The notes beneath the pieces are model-generated. The model did no database searches. It saw only the letters and a list, made by a program, of their open reading frames with translations, and was not told the DNA's origin. This document shows, one piece after another, positions 46,513 through 54,458 of a stretch of DNA of 64,000 bases (the stretch's first letter is position 1; every line of letters starts with the position of its first letter). Both the position numbers and the translations under genes were made by a program. The DNA lies in NCBI RefSeq assembly GCF_006065315.1, contig NZ_CP040749.1, forward strand, positions 1,936,501 to 2,000,500, in the 5' to 3' direction. Source of the stretch: Aureibaculum algae (GTDB lineage Bacteria; Bacteroidota; Bacteroidia; Flavobacteriales; Flavobacteriaceae).

Positions 46513-46860
46513 CCACAACTAAGTATTGTGGTGCAACACAAATAAAAAGACACTAATTTTCCACTAAAGTACTTTTATAATTTCCATAATATATTACCCC
46601 TGATTTAGCAAAAGCCCGTTTTAACAACTTATTACATACTGCTATTAACGCTGAATTTTCACAGAGTACTTTGAGTACATTTACTGCCCAGATTTTTGAT
46701 TTGCTTTATTGCCATTTTATGGCTACATTTGAAAGGCTGTCGCTAAATAAAACCCTACTCCAACCCAATTGAAGTGCAGTATACCTTAGCTATGTAAATT
46801 CAAGAAAATACGATAATAATTATAACGGGGATAAACTTATTGCGTTTATACAATAGTTGC
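46513..46860 (+). repeat. Class 3 cassette spacer, copy 2, with a proline dehydrogenase scrap
   Basis: It starts with hairpin ACCACAA-ctaagta-TTGTGGT. Bases 46557-46580 are 24 bases identical to 53075-53098. Then 46585-46617 can be read as YITPDLAKAR, like DHITYNLAKEG of proline dehydrogenase. Bases 46641-46860 match 59871-60089 almost throughout and end in GATAAACTTATTGCGTTTAT-acaatagttg. Confidence 0.7.
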
Positions 46861-46870
46861 CATTAATTTG

Positions 46871-47122
46871 ATGAAAAGAAACACTACACAATTCTCGCAA
46901 ATTAAAAAAACTGACAATCAGCAGGAAAAAGGTTTAAGCAAATCGGAAAAATTAAAAATGTTTTTTTTCGGATTTATAATTGTGATTATAACTGGAACAA
47001 GAGTTTTTTACAATTTACCTGGAAATGCAACTCAAAAAAAACAAACACTGATTTATTATATCTCGGGGTTATTATTTTGGATAATTCTAATTGGAACAAT
47101 AATCTATTTATCTGTACTCTAA
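46871..47122 (+). CDS. Small membrane protein (array gene 2)
   Basis: 83 residues. Polar N-terminus (KKTDNQQEKGLSKSEK), then two membrane spans (about 30-48 and 61-82) separated by NLPGNATQKKQTL. ATG 46871 is preferred to the TTG one codon earlier. Only 11 bases separate it from the class 3 spacer end. No family recognised. Confidence 0.55.
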   Translation: MKRNTTQFSQIKKTDNQQEKGLSKSEKLKMFFFGFIIVIITGTRVFYNLPGNATQKKQTLIYYISGLLFWIILIGTIIYLSVL

Positions 47123-47472
47123 AATAAAAAACTAATGGCAACACCGTATCCTATGTAAAGCACTTTCCCGAGTCTTAGGTTAAATATACAATATTTTTCT
47201 TTTTTTTAATTCATGATATTATTTTTAGTGTTGAACTGTTGATTACGCTTTTTGCGTTATCAATAATTCAATGCTAGCTTTATAAAACTCCGCATCCTAT
47301 ATGTGGTATCCGTCTTTAGCGAATCCACCAGCATCTCTATGATGATTTTGGCAAACAAGGCAACTTGCTATAAATATGTGATAACTGTATTAGAGTTTCA
47401 CCTACGGTGTTTTGTTGTCCTATCTTTTGTGCCAATTTTATAATGAGTTTTAAGCTTGTTTTATGTTTTTAT
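47123..47472. other. Non-coding flank: spacer start and IS110 right side
   Basis: CAACACCGTATCCTATG and AAAGCAC (47137-47163) resemble the spacer start at 55808-55836. From about 47180 on the bases probably belong to the IS110 element. GATTACGC-tttt-GCGTTATC (47241-47260) is a hairpin. If the element is of the IS1111 type, its bridge RNA would lie here. Confidence 0.4.
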
Positions 47473-48528
47473 TTAACTAACTACACCTACTTCATAAGGA
47501 ATTTCAGTTCTAATTACTGCATGAATTCGACTCAAGAGTTTCCTCGCTACTTTTACCAATATGCGTTTGACATCTTTACCTGAATGTGACCGATAATAGG
47601 CCTGCATAACTGGATCAAAACGCAACGCTTGCCAAGTAGCTTCTACCAAATAACTACGCATTAGCCGATTTGCTCTTGGGGTTAACCCTGAAGTTTTGAG
47701 ATTATCTCCACTTTGGTGTACCCAGGGAACCAATCCTACATAACTGGCTAATTGTTTGAAATTTTTAAAACGCCTTAAATCACCCAATTCACATAATAAT
47801 CCACAAGCTACTATGCCTCCTACTCCCGGAACTGATCGTAATAAATAATAATCTTTCTTATAATGCTTACGACAATAGGCAAGTAATTTTGTACTCACAT
47901 CTCGCTTTTGCTTATCTATATATTCATAGGTAATAAGACGTGTCTCAAAACAATAATCCATTGTAGGATATTCAAAAGTCAAATTTCTTAACCAATCTCT
48001 AAAATTATGAGACCAATGACTATTGTCAAATGGCTTTGGAATTTCAATCCCCAAATACAACAATTGCATCTTTATTTGAGTCTTTATTTTTCGATGTTCT
48101 TTAACCAGCTCATTTCTTCGACGAAACAAACATCTTAACTGCTCTCGTTCTATTGAAGGAACATGAATTCCTTTGAGTCGGCCATCCTTTAATTCTTTAC
48201 ATAACATACGTGCATCGATCTTGTCGGTCTTTTGAAACTGGGCCTTGGCTGGACGATGAACATCTGCAGGGTTAACAACCTTTGCATGCCATCCAAATGA
48301 AATAAAATGTCGATAATGACTAAAGCCACAACAACCCGATTCATAACAGCAATAAACAGTATATCCCTTAAAATGCCTATCCACATACTTTTTTAAACTA
48401 AATGCATCTGGTGGAATAGTTAACGATGATCCATCAAAAAGATCCGTTGCAGTACGAATTTTCCAACTTCGCTTGTGTACGTCAATTCCAATAAATAACT
48501 TTGATCTAGTAGTATCCTTTGTTTTCAT
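47473..48528 (-). CDS. IS110-family transposase (first of two)
   Basis: 351 residues. N-terminal RuvC-like DEDD domain (LFIGIDVHKRSWKI, HAKVVNPADVHRP, KTDKIDARMLCKEL) and C-terminal Tnp2/Transposase_20 domain with LLRSVPGVGGIVACGLLCELGDL, LASYVGLVPWVHQSG, and the catalytic-serine-type LMRSYLVEATW region. Not closely similar to the IS110 protein next to it. Complete, so possibly active. Confidence 0.9.
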   Translation of the reverse strand: MKTKDTTRSKLFIGIDVHKRSWKIRTATDLFDGSSLTIPPDAFSLKKYVDRHFKGYTVYCCYESGCCGFSHYRHFISFGWHAKVVNPADVHRPAKAQFQKTDKIDARMLCKELKDGRLKGIHVPSIEREQLRCLFRRRNELVKEHRKIKTQIKMQLLYLGIEIPKPFDNSHWSHNFRDWLRNLTFEYPTMDYCFETRLITYEYIDKQKRDVSTKLLAYCRKHYKKDYYLLRSVPGVGGIVACGLLCELGDLRRFKNFKQLASYVGLVPWVHQSGDNLKTSGLTPRANRLMRSYLVEATWQALRFDPVMQAYYRSHSGKDVKRILVKVARKLLSRIHAVIRTEIPYEVGVVS

Positions 48529-48619
48529 AATAATAAGTTTTTGAACCTTAAAGTTATTAACTAAACTTTGGATACTGCTTTTACATGGTTGCTATAAAAA
48601 ATTGCTATTTTTAGCTTAA

Positions 48620-48702
48620 CCAATGTGAGGTGCTTTGTTTGCTAGCATCTATTTTTCCTTCGGAAAATCCTCGCACACAAAACCGCACTATTCTTATACG
48701 TA
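48620..48702 (+). repeat. Cassette spacer remnant between the two IS110 elements
   Basis: TTTTTCCTTCGGAAAATCCTCGCA...AAACCGCA...CTTATACG matches the inner and right part of the spacer at 58990-59043 (TTTTCCTACGGAAAATCCTCGCA, AAACCCGCA, TTTATACC). The expected ending CGTTGT is replaced by the IS110 end at about 48703. Confidence 0.7.
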
Positions 48703-48738
48703 TTCCAAGGTCAAATCCTAATAATTTATAACTTATTT

Positions 48739-49731
48739 TTAAGCTGCATATTTTTGGATTTCTACATAAGGCGTTCCTCTTTTCACTACTGCAAATGCTC
48801 TTGATAAAATCTTATTTCTAACATTATTTAAAGCAACCATTTTTGGTTTACCTTCTTCGAGTTTCTTCTTGTAATATTGTTTTAGTTCTTTATCGCACTG
48901 TATAGCACTCACGCTGGCAAGTGTTAAAAGTGTTTTCATTTTTCTATCTCCTATATGGTGTATTCTATTCCTTCTTCTAATACTGGTTCCAGAACTGTGT
49001 TCAAAAGGTGCAACACCACAATAGCTAGAAAATTGTCGCCAACTATTGAATCGTTTAAAGTTGCTCGTGTGATATATAATCTGACAAGAAAGTATTAATC
49101 CGACTCCTTTTAAGGTATTTAGAAGCTTAAAATTCTTATCGAGTGATTTATCACTTTTCATTAATTTTTTAATACAAAGTTCTAGAGCTTCAATTTGTTT
49201 TGTGAGATAATGAATGGTCTTTTTGATAATTCTACAACAGTTGTCGGTTGAAGGACTACTAAGTAAAGATTGCATTTCTTTAAGGCTACTCATCTTGCCT
49301 GTTCGATCTCTTACTAGCTGTTCTCTAATCGATAATAATCTGCCCAACTCTTGAACGTGATTTTCTTTTGGTGTACTAAGAAGTAGTTCTTCTTTATGTA
49401 ACCAAGCATACCTAGCTATCATACCCGCATCAAGTTTATCTGTTTTACCTCTAACAATACCTACAGATCGTTTGATTGCTAAGGGACTTTGTTCAATATA
49501 ATCTATATTGTTTTCTGATAGGTAAACACTCAGTTTTGTAGAGTAATGTCCTGTATTCTCAAAACAGAAAAAATAGACTTGCTCTTTTAAATACGTTTCC
49601 GTCCATGACAATAGTGCTTTGTAACCCTTAGTAGTGTTAGAAAACACTCGATGTACTGCTCTGTTATGGATATGTGCATCGATTGTTAATTTAGATACAT
49701 CAATTCCTATAACATCTACATAATTTTTCAT
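48739..49731 (-). CDS. IS110-family transposase (second of two)
   Basis: 330 residues. DEDD half: DVIGIDVSKLTIDAHIHN, FFCFENTGHYSTKLSVYL, SVGIVRGKTDKLDAGMIARYAW. C-terminal half: LLNTLKGVGLILSCQIIYHT, FSSYCGVAPFEHSSGTS, RRRNRIHHIGDRKMKTLLTLASVSAIQ with the catalytic Ser. Members recombine DNA with a bridge RNA from their own non-coding end. Confidence 0.92.
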   Translation of the reverse strand: MKNYVDVIGIDVSKLTIDAHIHNRAVHRVFSNTTKGYKALLSWTETYLKEQVYFFCFENTGHYSTKLSVYLSENNIDYIEQSPLAIKRSVGIVRGKTDKLDAGMIARYAWLHKEELLLSTPKENHVQELGRLLSIREQLVRDRTGKMSSLKEMQSLLSSPSTDNCCRIIKKTIHYLTKQIEALELCIKKLMKSDKSLDKNFKLLNTLKGVGLILSCQIIYHTSNFKRFNSWRQFSSYCGVAPFEHSSGTSIRRRNRIHHIGDRKMKTLLTLASVSAIQCDKELKQYYKKKLEEGKPKMVALNNVRNKILSRAFAVVKRGTPYVEIQKYAA

Positions 49732-49842
49732 ATTTTTAAATATTATTTCCTTTTAAAAAGAAATGATTAATAAATGTTGCAATGACTATCACCTTTATTA
49801 GGAAAAAATTCCTGGTATTCCAAATGGTCCTAAGCAACCTAA

Positions 49843-49915
49843 GAGAGACAAGAGGACTCATACGTATATAGGAACTGCTATTCCAAAGACCGTTATAGTT
49901 CTCCTCTTGTTTCTT
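49843..49915 (-). ncRNA. Candidate bridge RNA stem-loop of the second IS110 element
   Basis: GAGAGACAAGAGGA (49843-49856) and TCCTCTTGTTTCTT (49902-49915) pair over 14 positions around a 45-base loop with an inner GGAA-ctgcta-TTCC hairpin. It lies upstream of the transposase, where IS110-group bridge RNAs are encoded. The loop holds ATACGTAT and TATTCCAA, both of which also occur at the other end of the element (48696-48708). The remaining bases of 49732-50048 show no gene. Confidence 0.5.
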
Positions 49916-50048
49916 AGTAAAGTTAATTAACTATTTAATAGCACGGTAAAGTAAAGAAGACCGTTAGCGGTCATTGTAGAGCGACAGTACTAACAATTGA
50001 ACAGACAGACAAAAATTAACATAATCTAAAAATAAAGAAGTAAAAAGT

Positions 50049-50669
50049 ATGAGCAAAATAATCTTTGACAGCGGAATATCGCTTGACGGTTTTTTCGCAG
50101 GAGACAACAGAAGTCCTAAGAATCCTATGGGTGGAGTTTCAGGACAAATCCATTCGTGGATGTTTAATCAAAAAGCTTTTTGGGAATACCTTGGGTTTGA
50201 AGGAGGAACAGAAGACAGTGCTGACGGAAAATACATTAGAGAAACAATTGCAAGAACGGGTGCATTCATTATGGGTAAACGAATGTTTGAAGAAGGCGAA
50301 GCCAGTTGGCCAAATAACCTATACAAAGCAGACGTATATGTTTTAACACACGAAATACGAGAGCCTTGGGTTCAAGAAGGCACGACAACTTTTTACTTTA
50401 TAAACGATGGAATAGAAAGTGCTTTGGACAAGGCAAGACAATCGGCAAAAGGAAAGGACATAAGAATACAAGGTGGTGCAAACACTATCCAACAGTTTTT
50501 GAATGCCGGACTTGTGGACGAGTTTTTCATTCACATTGCCCCTGTTTTTTTAGGAAGTGGTATCCGACTCTTTGACGGCATTGACAAAGACAAATATGAC
50601 ATACAAATTGAAGAAGTAATACCATCTGACTTGACAACTCATTTGAGATATAAATTGACAAATAAATAG
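50049..50669 (+). CDS. RibD C-terminal/dihydrofolate-reductase-like family protein (array gene)
   Basis: 206 residues. KIIFDSGISLDGFFAGDNRSP, TGAFIMGKRMFEEGEASW, RIQGGANTIQQFLNAGLVDEFFIHIAPVFLGSGIRLFDG are the family marks; these proteins bind NADPH with a DHFR-like fold and mostly lack a proven substrate. The DNA before it has CCGTTAGCGGTCATTGTAGAGCG (50-70 bases before the start), a cassette-spacer end. Frequent accessory gene in Bacteroidota. Confidence 0.87.
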   Translation: MSKIIFDSGISLDGFFAGDNRSPKNPMGGVSGQIHSWMFNQKAFWEYLGFEGGTEDSADGKYIRETIARTGAFIMGKRMFEEGEASWPNNLYKADVYVLTHEIREPWVQEGTTTFYFINDGIESALDKARQSAKGKDIRIQGGANTIQQFLNAGLVDEFFIHIAPVFLGSGIRLFDGIDKDKYDIQIEEVIPSDLTTHLRYKLTNK

Positions 50670-50732
50670 AAACAACGAACCGCTATCAACGGCTATTCCA
50701 ACCGAGCTTAATAACACTTTTAATCATTATAA
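50670..50732 (+). repeat. Short cassette spacer
   Basis: AACAACGAACCGCTAT, CAACGGCTATTCC and AACCGAGC form a compressed version of the array spacer between the DHFR-like and GNAT genes; arms pair only in part (CCGCTAT/AACGGCTAT blocks). Confidence 0.45.
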
Positions 50733-51293
50733 ATGGGAGATAGAAATTTTACACCGTTTCCAGTTTTAAAAACCGAACGGCTAACATTGAGACAGCTTGT
50801 TAGTAGTGATGATAATAAAATATTCGCTCTACGTTCAGACATCAACGTTAATAAATATCTAGGCAGAAAACCAAGTCAATCAATTGATGATGCAAAGGTT
50901 TTCATTCAGACAATTAATGAAAACATCCAAAAGAACAATTCAATTTATTGGGCAATTACATTTAGCGATACTGACAACCTAATTGGAACAATTTGTTTAT
51001 TTGACTTTTCAGATGACAATTTAAAGGCAGAAATTGGTTATGAGTTATTACCCGACTTTCAGGGAAAAGGAATAATGCAGGAAGCAACTTCAAAAGTAAT
51101 TGACTTTGGAATTCAACTTTTAGGACTAAATTCAATAGAAGCATATACGCATTCTGAAAACCAAAGTTCAACTAAACTTTTGGAGAAATTTAATTTTAAA
51201 ATACATAATGTTGACGGCAATAACCTACTGACATTTAAATTAACATCTAATTTAATAAAAAGTAAACTTAAGCCGTATATAATTAATGGCTAG
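50733..51293 (+). CDS. GNAT-family N-acetyltransferase, RimJ/RimL type (array gene)
   Basis: 186 residues. LKTERLTLRQL at the start, acetyl-CoA motif LPDFQGKGIMQEATSKVIDFG, and AYTHSENQSSTKLLEKFNF, all typical of RimJ/L-like enzymes that acetylate N-termini or small amines. The last seven codons, including the stop TAG, lie inside the left arm of the following spacer (51276 on), so the C-terminus KPYIING is written by the spacer. Confidence 0.88.
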   Translation: MGDRNFTPFPVLKTERLTLRQLVSSDDNKIFALRSDINVNKYLGRKPSQSIDDAKVFIQTINENIQKNNSIYWAITFSDTDNLIGTICLFDFSDDNLKAEIGYELLPDFQGKGIMQEATSKVIDFGIQLLGLNSIEAYTHSENQSSTKLLEKFNFKIHNVDGNNLLTFKLTSNLIKSKLKPYIING

Positions 51294-51407
51294 TTTTAGC
51301 TTGCTTACGAATCCCGAAGTGTCGGGACTCGCAGATTTTCTATTCAGTTTTTATTTGCTAAATTAGGTGCTTAAACACGCCACTAATCATATTCAAACAC
51401 GTTGTAC
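51276..51407 (+). repeat. Class 1 cassette spacer with 15-base inverted arms
   Basis: TATATAATTAATGGC (51276-51290) and GCCACTAATCATATT (51379-51393) are inverted, 12 of 15 matching. The right side adds CAAACACGTTGTAC, which the left side lacks. The middle has CGAATCCCGAAGTGTCGGGACTCG, and TTTGCTAAATTAGGTGCTTAAA shared with the spacer at 54261. Confidence 0.8.
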
Positions 51408-51433
51408 TCTATTTTCGAAATGAAACCAGACAA

Positions 51434-52030
51434 TTACAAATTAATCATTAATTCATTTAAAAAAGTGCTGTAATTATTCAACTCAAGAGGAACATCTGCA
51501 TTTTTTTCCATATCGTGAAAATGATGTGTTGCTAATAATTCCATTCCTGTAAAAGCATTCATTCTGTGAAACCCAAACATAGCACCTTCATCTACACTTT
51601 TTTGATTAAAAAATTCATTTTCTAAAGTAAATGCGGTTTTAGGTGCATTCCAACTTGTAGTAAGTATATATTTTTTTCCGTGCATTAAACCACCAGTCCC
51701 GTAATTGATGTTTGGATTTTTTCTACTTCTTCCATCATTTGCATAAATTCCATTTTGATGACCTTCCGTAAAAACTTCATCTATATATTTTTTAAATCCA
51801 AAAGGTATTTGAAACCACCAAATTGGAGTATGATAAATCACTATATCTGCCCACTTAAATTTTTCAACTTCTTCTTTTACGTTATAATTTTCACCTACTT
51901 GAGTAAATTTTACTTCAAATTCTTCATGCGTATCAAAATATGAAATAGTATTAGTGAAAAGTGTTTCATTAAATCTTCCACCAGAATGTGCAAATGGATG
52001 ACTTCCATTAATTATAAATATATTTTTCAT
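51434..52030 (-). CDS. NAD(P)H-dependent quinone oxidoreductase, MdaB-like
   Basis: 198 residues, flavodoxin-like fold: NIFIINGSHPFAHSGGRFNETL (phosphate loop), ADIVIYHTPIWWFQIPFGFKKYIDEVF, TTSWNAPKTAFT and FGFHRMNAFTGMELLATHHFHD are MdaB marks. The only array gene besides the insertion sequences on the minus strand. It is divergent from a LysR regulator gene, a common arrangement for these quinone reductases. Confidence 0.87.
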   Translation of the reverse strand: MKNIFIINGSHPFAHSGGRFNETLFTNTISYFDTHEEFEVKFTQVGENYNVKEEVEKFKWADIVIYHTPIWWFQIPFGFKKYIDEVFTEGHQNGIYANDGRSRKNPNINYGTGGLMHGKKYILTTSWNAPKTAFTLENEFFNQKSVDEGAMFGFHRMNAFTGMELLATHHFHDMEKNADVPLELNNYSTFLNELMINL

Positions 52031-52052
52031 TTGTCTCTTTTTTTATTTGAGG

Positions 52053-52104
52053 CAAAATTATAGCAATATTTATTATTGTAAAAATAATACAAATCATACC
52101 TTTG
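52053..52104. promoter_or_regulatory. Divergent promoters and LysR-type site between mdaB-like and lysR genes
   Basis: ATTATT-gtaaa-AATAAT (52072-52088) is a T-N11-A-like palindrome fit for a LysR protein. It overlaps the -33 TTG (52076-52078), which is 18 bases from TACCTTTG (52097-52104) of the lysR gene. On the other strand TAATTTTG lies at 52060-52053. Confidence 0.5.
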
Positions 52105-52123
52105 TATAAATATTTTAATAGTT

Positions 52124-53026
52124 ATGGTAAATTTAGAATGGTACAGAACATTTAAAGAAATATATGAAAACGGAACTTTAACTAAAGCTTCTATTGCTTT
52201 ATATGCTTCCCAACCCGGAGTTAGTGTACACTTGAATGCTTTAGAAGCTTATGTTGGCAAAAAACTATTTGAACGTACTTCTAGAAAAATGATTCCAACA
52301 GAAGACGGGAAATTTTTATATGAATATATTATTGAATCTTTAAAAAAACTTGAAATAGCAGAACAGCATTTTAAAAAAACAACTCAAGAAAAAAATCCAT
52401 CAATAAACATTGGAATGTGTTCTGAAATGTTTCAACTTATTATTGAACCCGAAATTCCCAAACTAGACTTTGACCTAGTAGCTAGATTTGGAGCACATAC
52501 AGATTTAATAAAAGACCTAAATAATGGTATTTTAGATTTAGTAATAACACCTAAAAAACAGAATGAAAAAAAATCATTAGTTGAGTATATTCCGTTTTCA
52601 AAAGAAAGAATCGTTTTAATAGCAGGAAATAAAACGAATGTTACTAACATACAAAAACACATTAAATCAAACAACTTAAACAAGTTAGAAGAAGAACTAC
52701 TTCAAAATGTTTGGTATAGCTCATCAAATGAAATGGAACATTTTAGACGTTTTTGGTTTGAGAATTTTAATAAGAAACCAGCTTTCAAACCCAACTATAT
52801 TTTACCAAATATTACTTCTATTATAAGATGTTTAAACAATGGCAACGGACTTGCATTAGTTCCAGATTTTTTATGCCAAGAACAAATTTTAAGAAACGAA
52901 ATAAATTTAGTTTGGGAAGGTAAAGTAAAAACGGAAAACACCTTATATTTTGCATCAAGAACAGATTTGAAATACAAAAAAGAATTAAATACAATTAAGA
53001 ATATATTTATATCAAAAATGAAATAA
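52124..53026 (+). CDS. LysR-family transcriptional regulator
   Basis: 300 residues. N-terminal helix-turn-helix (FKEIYENGTLTKASIALYASQPGVSVHLNALEAYVGKKLFER), then the PBP2-like effector domain with LVARFGAHTDLIKDLNNGILDLVITP. It should control the divergent MdaB-like gene, probably in response to a quinone or similar electrophile. Confidence 0.9.
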   Translation: MVNLEWYRTFKEIYENGTLTKASIALYASQPGVSVHLNALEAYVGKKLFERTSRKMIPTEDGKFLYEYIIESLKKLEIAEQHFKKTTQEKNPSINIGMCSEMFQLIIEPEIPKLDFDLVARFGAHTDLIKDLNNGILDLVITPKKQNEKKSLVEYIPFSKERIVLIAGNKTNVTNIQKHIKSNNLNKLEEELLQNVWYSSSNEMEHFRRFWFENFNKKPAFKPNYILPNITSIIRCLNNGNGLALVPDFLCQEQILRNEINLVWEGKVKTENTLYFASRTDLKYKKELNTIKNIFISKMK

Positions 53027-53074
53027 ACGCAGTACAACAAAAACTGAGTTAAAAAACCAATAAAAGCTCTTTAC

Positions 53075-53272
53075 TTTTCCACTAAAGTACTTTTATAAGA
53101 ATGATCATATATTACGTATAATTGGGCAAAAGAAGGGTGTAATGTTTCTAAATACATGCCTTGTTTGATACGTAGAGCCGAAGAAAATACTTCCGAAGCC
53201 GGACAAACCAGCAGAGAATTAAGCTTGCTAAAAAAAGAACGTACCCGTCGTAAAAAACAAGGGCGTTTGTAA
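53075..53272 (+). pseudogene. Duplicated 3' fragment of proline dehydrogenase
   Basis: From 53104 the bases read SYITYNWAKEGCNVSKYMP, then CLIRRAEENTSEAGQTSREL and on to the stop, in frame with the C-terminus of the gene at 44412. Nine codons are missing. In the intact gene this block starts and ends with ATGCCTTAT, so slippage between direct repeats explains the loss. The first 24 bases equal 46557-46580. Confidence 0.9.
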
Positions 53273-53531
53273 GTGACAATTATGCTATAAAAAGTTACAA
53301 TTTTAGAACCTAGATAAAGCTTGGCTTTATTTGGGTTTTTATTTTACTAAAAATTTAGCCGTTGCTTAACTATTAAAAACGGCTAAAACTATGTAAACAA
53401 TGTCAGAAATCCCATAATAATAAAGGGTGTAGCATTATGCAAAAAAAAATAATTACATTTATGGAATTAAAAGATGGTGTAGCTATTACATATATTCCAT
53501 TGTTATGCTCAATATAACCAACCACTAACCA
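53273..53531 (+). repeat. Copied proline dehydrogenase terminator and spacer-like leader
   Basis: GTGACAATTATGCTATAAA, AACCTAGATAAAGC, and TTTAGCCGTT with AACGGCTAAA (53354-53387) copy the region after 45587. The second hairpin is perfect here. From 53388 there are GGTGTAGCATTATGC and GGTGTAGCTATTAC blocks ending CCATTGTTATGC (53498-53509), then the ACCACTAACCA leader of the DUF6090 gene. Confidence 0.65.
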
Positions 53532-54263
53532 ATGATAAAATTTTTTAGACGTATTCGCCAAAACTTACTTAAGGAAAATAAAACTGGAAAGTATTTAAAA
53601 TATGCAATCGGCGAAATTGTGCTCGTAGTGATTGGAATTTTGATTGCTCTATCAATAAATAATTGGAATGAAAACAGAAAGAACGCCATAGAAGAAACAA
53701 AGATACTTCAAGAACTCAAAAACTCAATATCAACAGACATTAAGCAATTAAATTTAAGGTTGGAATGGGGCAAAAGGGATATTCATTATGCGACTTCGTT
53801 ACTAAATCATGTAGAGCAAAAATTACCTTATAATGATTCGCTTAATAAGCAATTCGTTATTATTTCAATGGCAGGAATAGAAAAAATGTTTTCGCCACAA
53901 ATTTCCATATATAAAGTTCTTGAGTCGAAAGGAATCGACTTAATATCAAGTGATAAACTAAAAAAACAAGTTTTAGACTTATACAACATAGAATATCCAA
54001 AGTTGGATTATGAATATGAAAATTATCGTATTAATATTCATGATTATGGAAGACCAATTGCCAGAACCCAATTCACAATAGAGAATTATGAAGATCCTGT
54101 TATGAAGCCTGCTGACTACAATTCCCTTTCATCTAGTATCGAGTTTATTAATACAGTTAAAGTAATTAGAGTAAACAGTTTTGCCATTAATGGAATATTG
54201 GAAGGACTAATCAAGAAATGTCAAGAAATCGAAAATATAATCGATAATGAATTAGAAAAATAA
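53532..54263 (+). CDS. DUF6090-family protein, copy 1 (array gene)
   Basis: 243 residues. The N-terminus MIKFFRRIRQNLLKENKTGK is followed by a membrane span (about 25-43, IGEIVLVVIGILIALSINNW) and a mostly helical domain with repeated ISSDKLKKQVLDLYNIEYP-like segments. Function unknown. It shares its first 50 residues nearly unchanged with the copy at 59078, and its stop codon lies in TAACGAAAAC of the spacer. Confidence 0.85.
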   Translation: MIKFFRRIRQNLLKENKTGKYLKYAIGEIVLVVIGILIALSINNWNENRKNAIEETKILQELKNSISTDIKQLNLRLEWGKRDIHYATSLLNHVEQKLPYNDSLNKQFVIISMAGIEKMFSPQISIYKVLESKGIDLISSDKLKKQVLDLYNIEYPKLDYEYENYRINIHDYGRPIARTQFTIENYEDPVMKPADYNSLSSSIEFINTVKVIRVNSFAINGILEGLIKKCQEIENIIDNELEK

Positions 54264-54423
54264 CGAAAACATAATAACGTATAAAATTCATGGCTAGTTC
54301 ACTGCCAACTTACGAATCTTAAAGCGGCGGGACTAGCGTTCCGAGACTTCGGAATTCTGTCTGTGATTTATTTGCTAAATTAGGTGCTTAAAATCGCTGT
54401 AAAACATATTTTAAACCATTGTA
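54261..54423 (+). repeat. Class 1 cassette spacer
   Basis: Starts TAACGAAAACATAATAACG, has CATGGCTAGTTCACTGCCAA, GGCGGGAC and TTTGCTAAATTAGGTGCTTAAA, and ends CCATTGTAC. Its first 110 bases are about 85 percent alike with those at 55173. Left TATAAAATTCATG and right CATATTTTA arms pair partly. Confidence 0.75.
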
Positions 54424-54458
54424 CTTCATGCCGAGTACTCGGGAGAAACCACTAACCA

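Larger units (their letters stand above)
48703..49930 (-). mobile_element. IS110-family insertion sequence, second copy
   Basis: The low-coordinate edge is placed at about 48703, where the spacer sequence stops. The high-coordinate edge is not sharply visible and may lie between 49915 and 49950. The element contains one transposase gene on the minus strand and about 200 bases of structured upstream DNA, as IS110-group elements do. Confidence 0.55.

Noticed and set aside
46871..47122. Toxin of a type I toxin-antitoxin system
   Set aside because: Small and membrane-bound, but no antisense RNA promoter or partner gene is visible.
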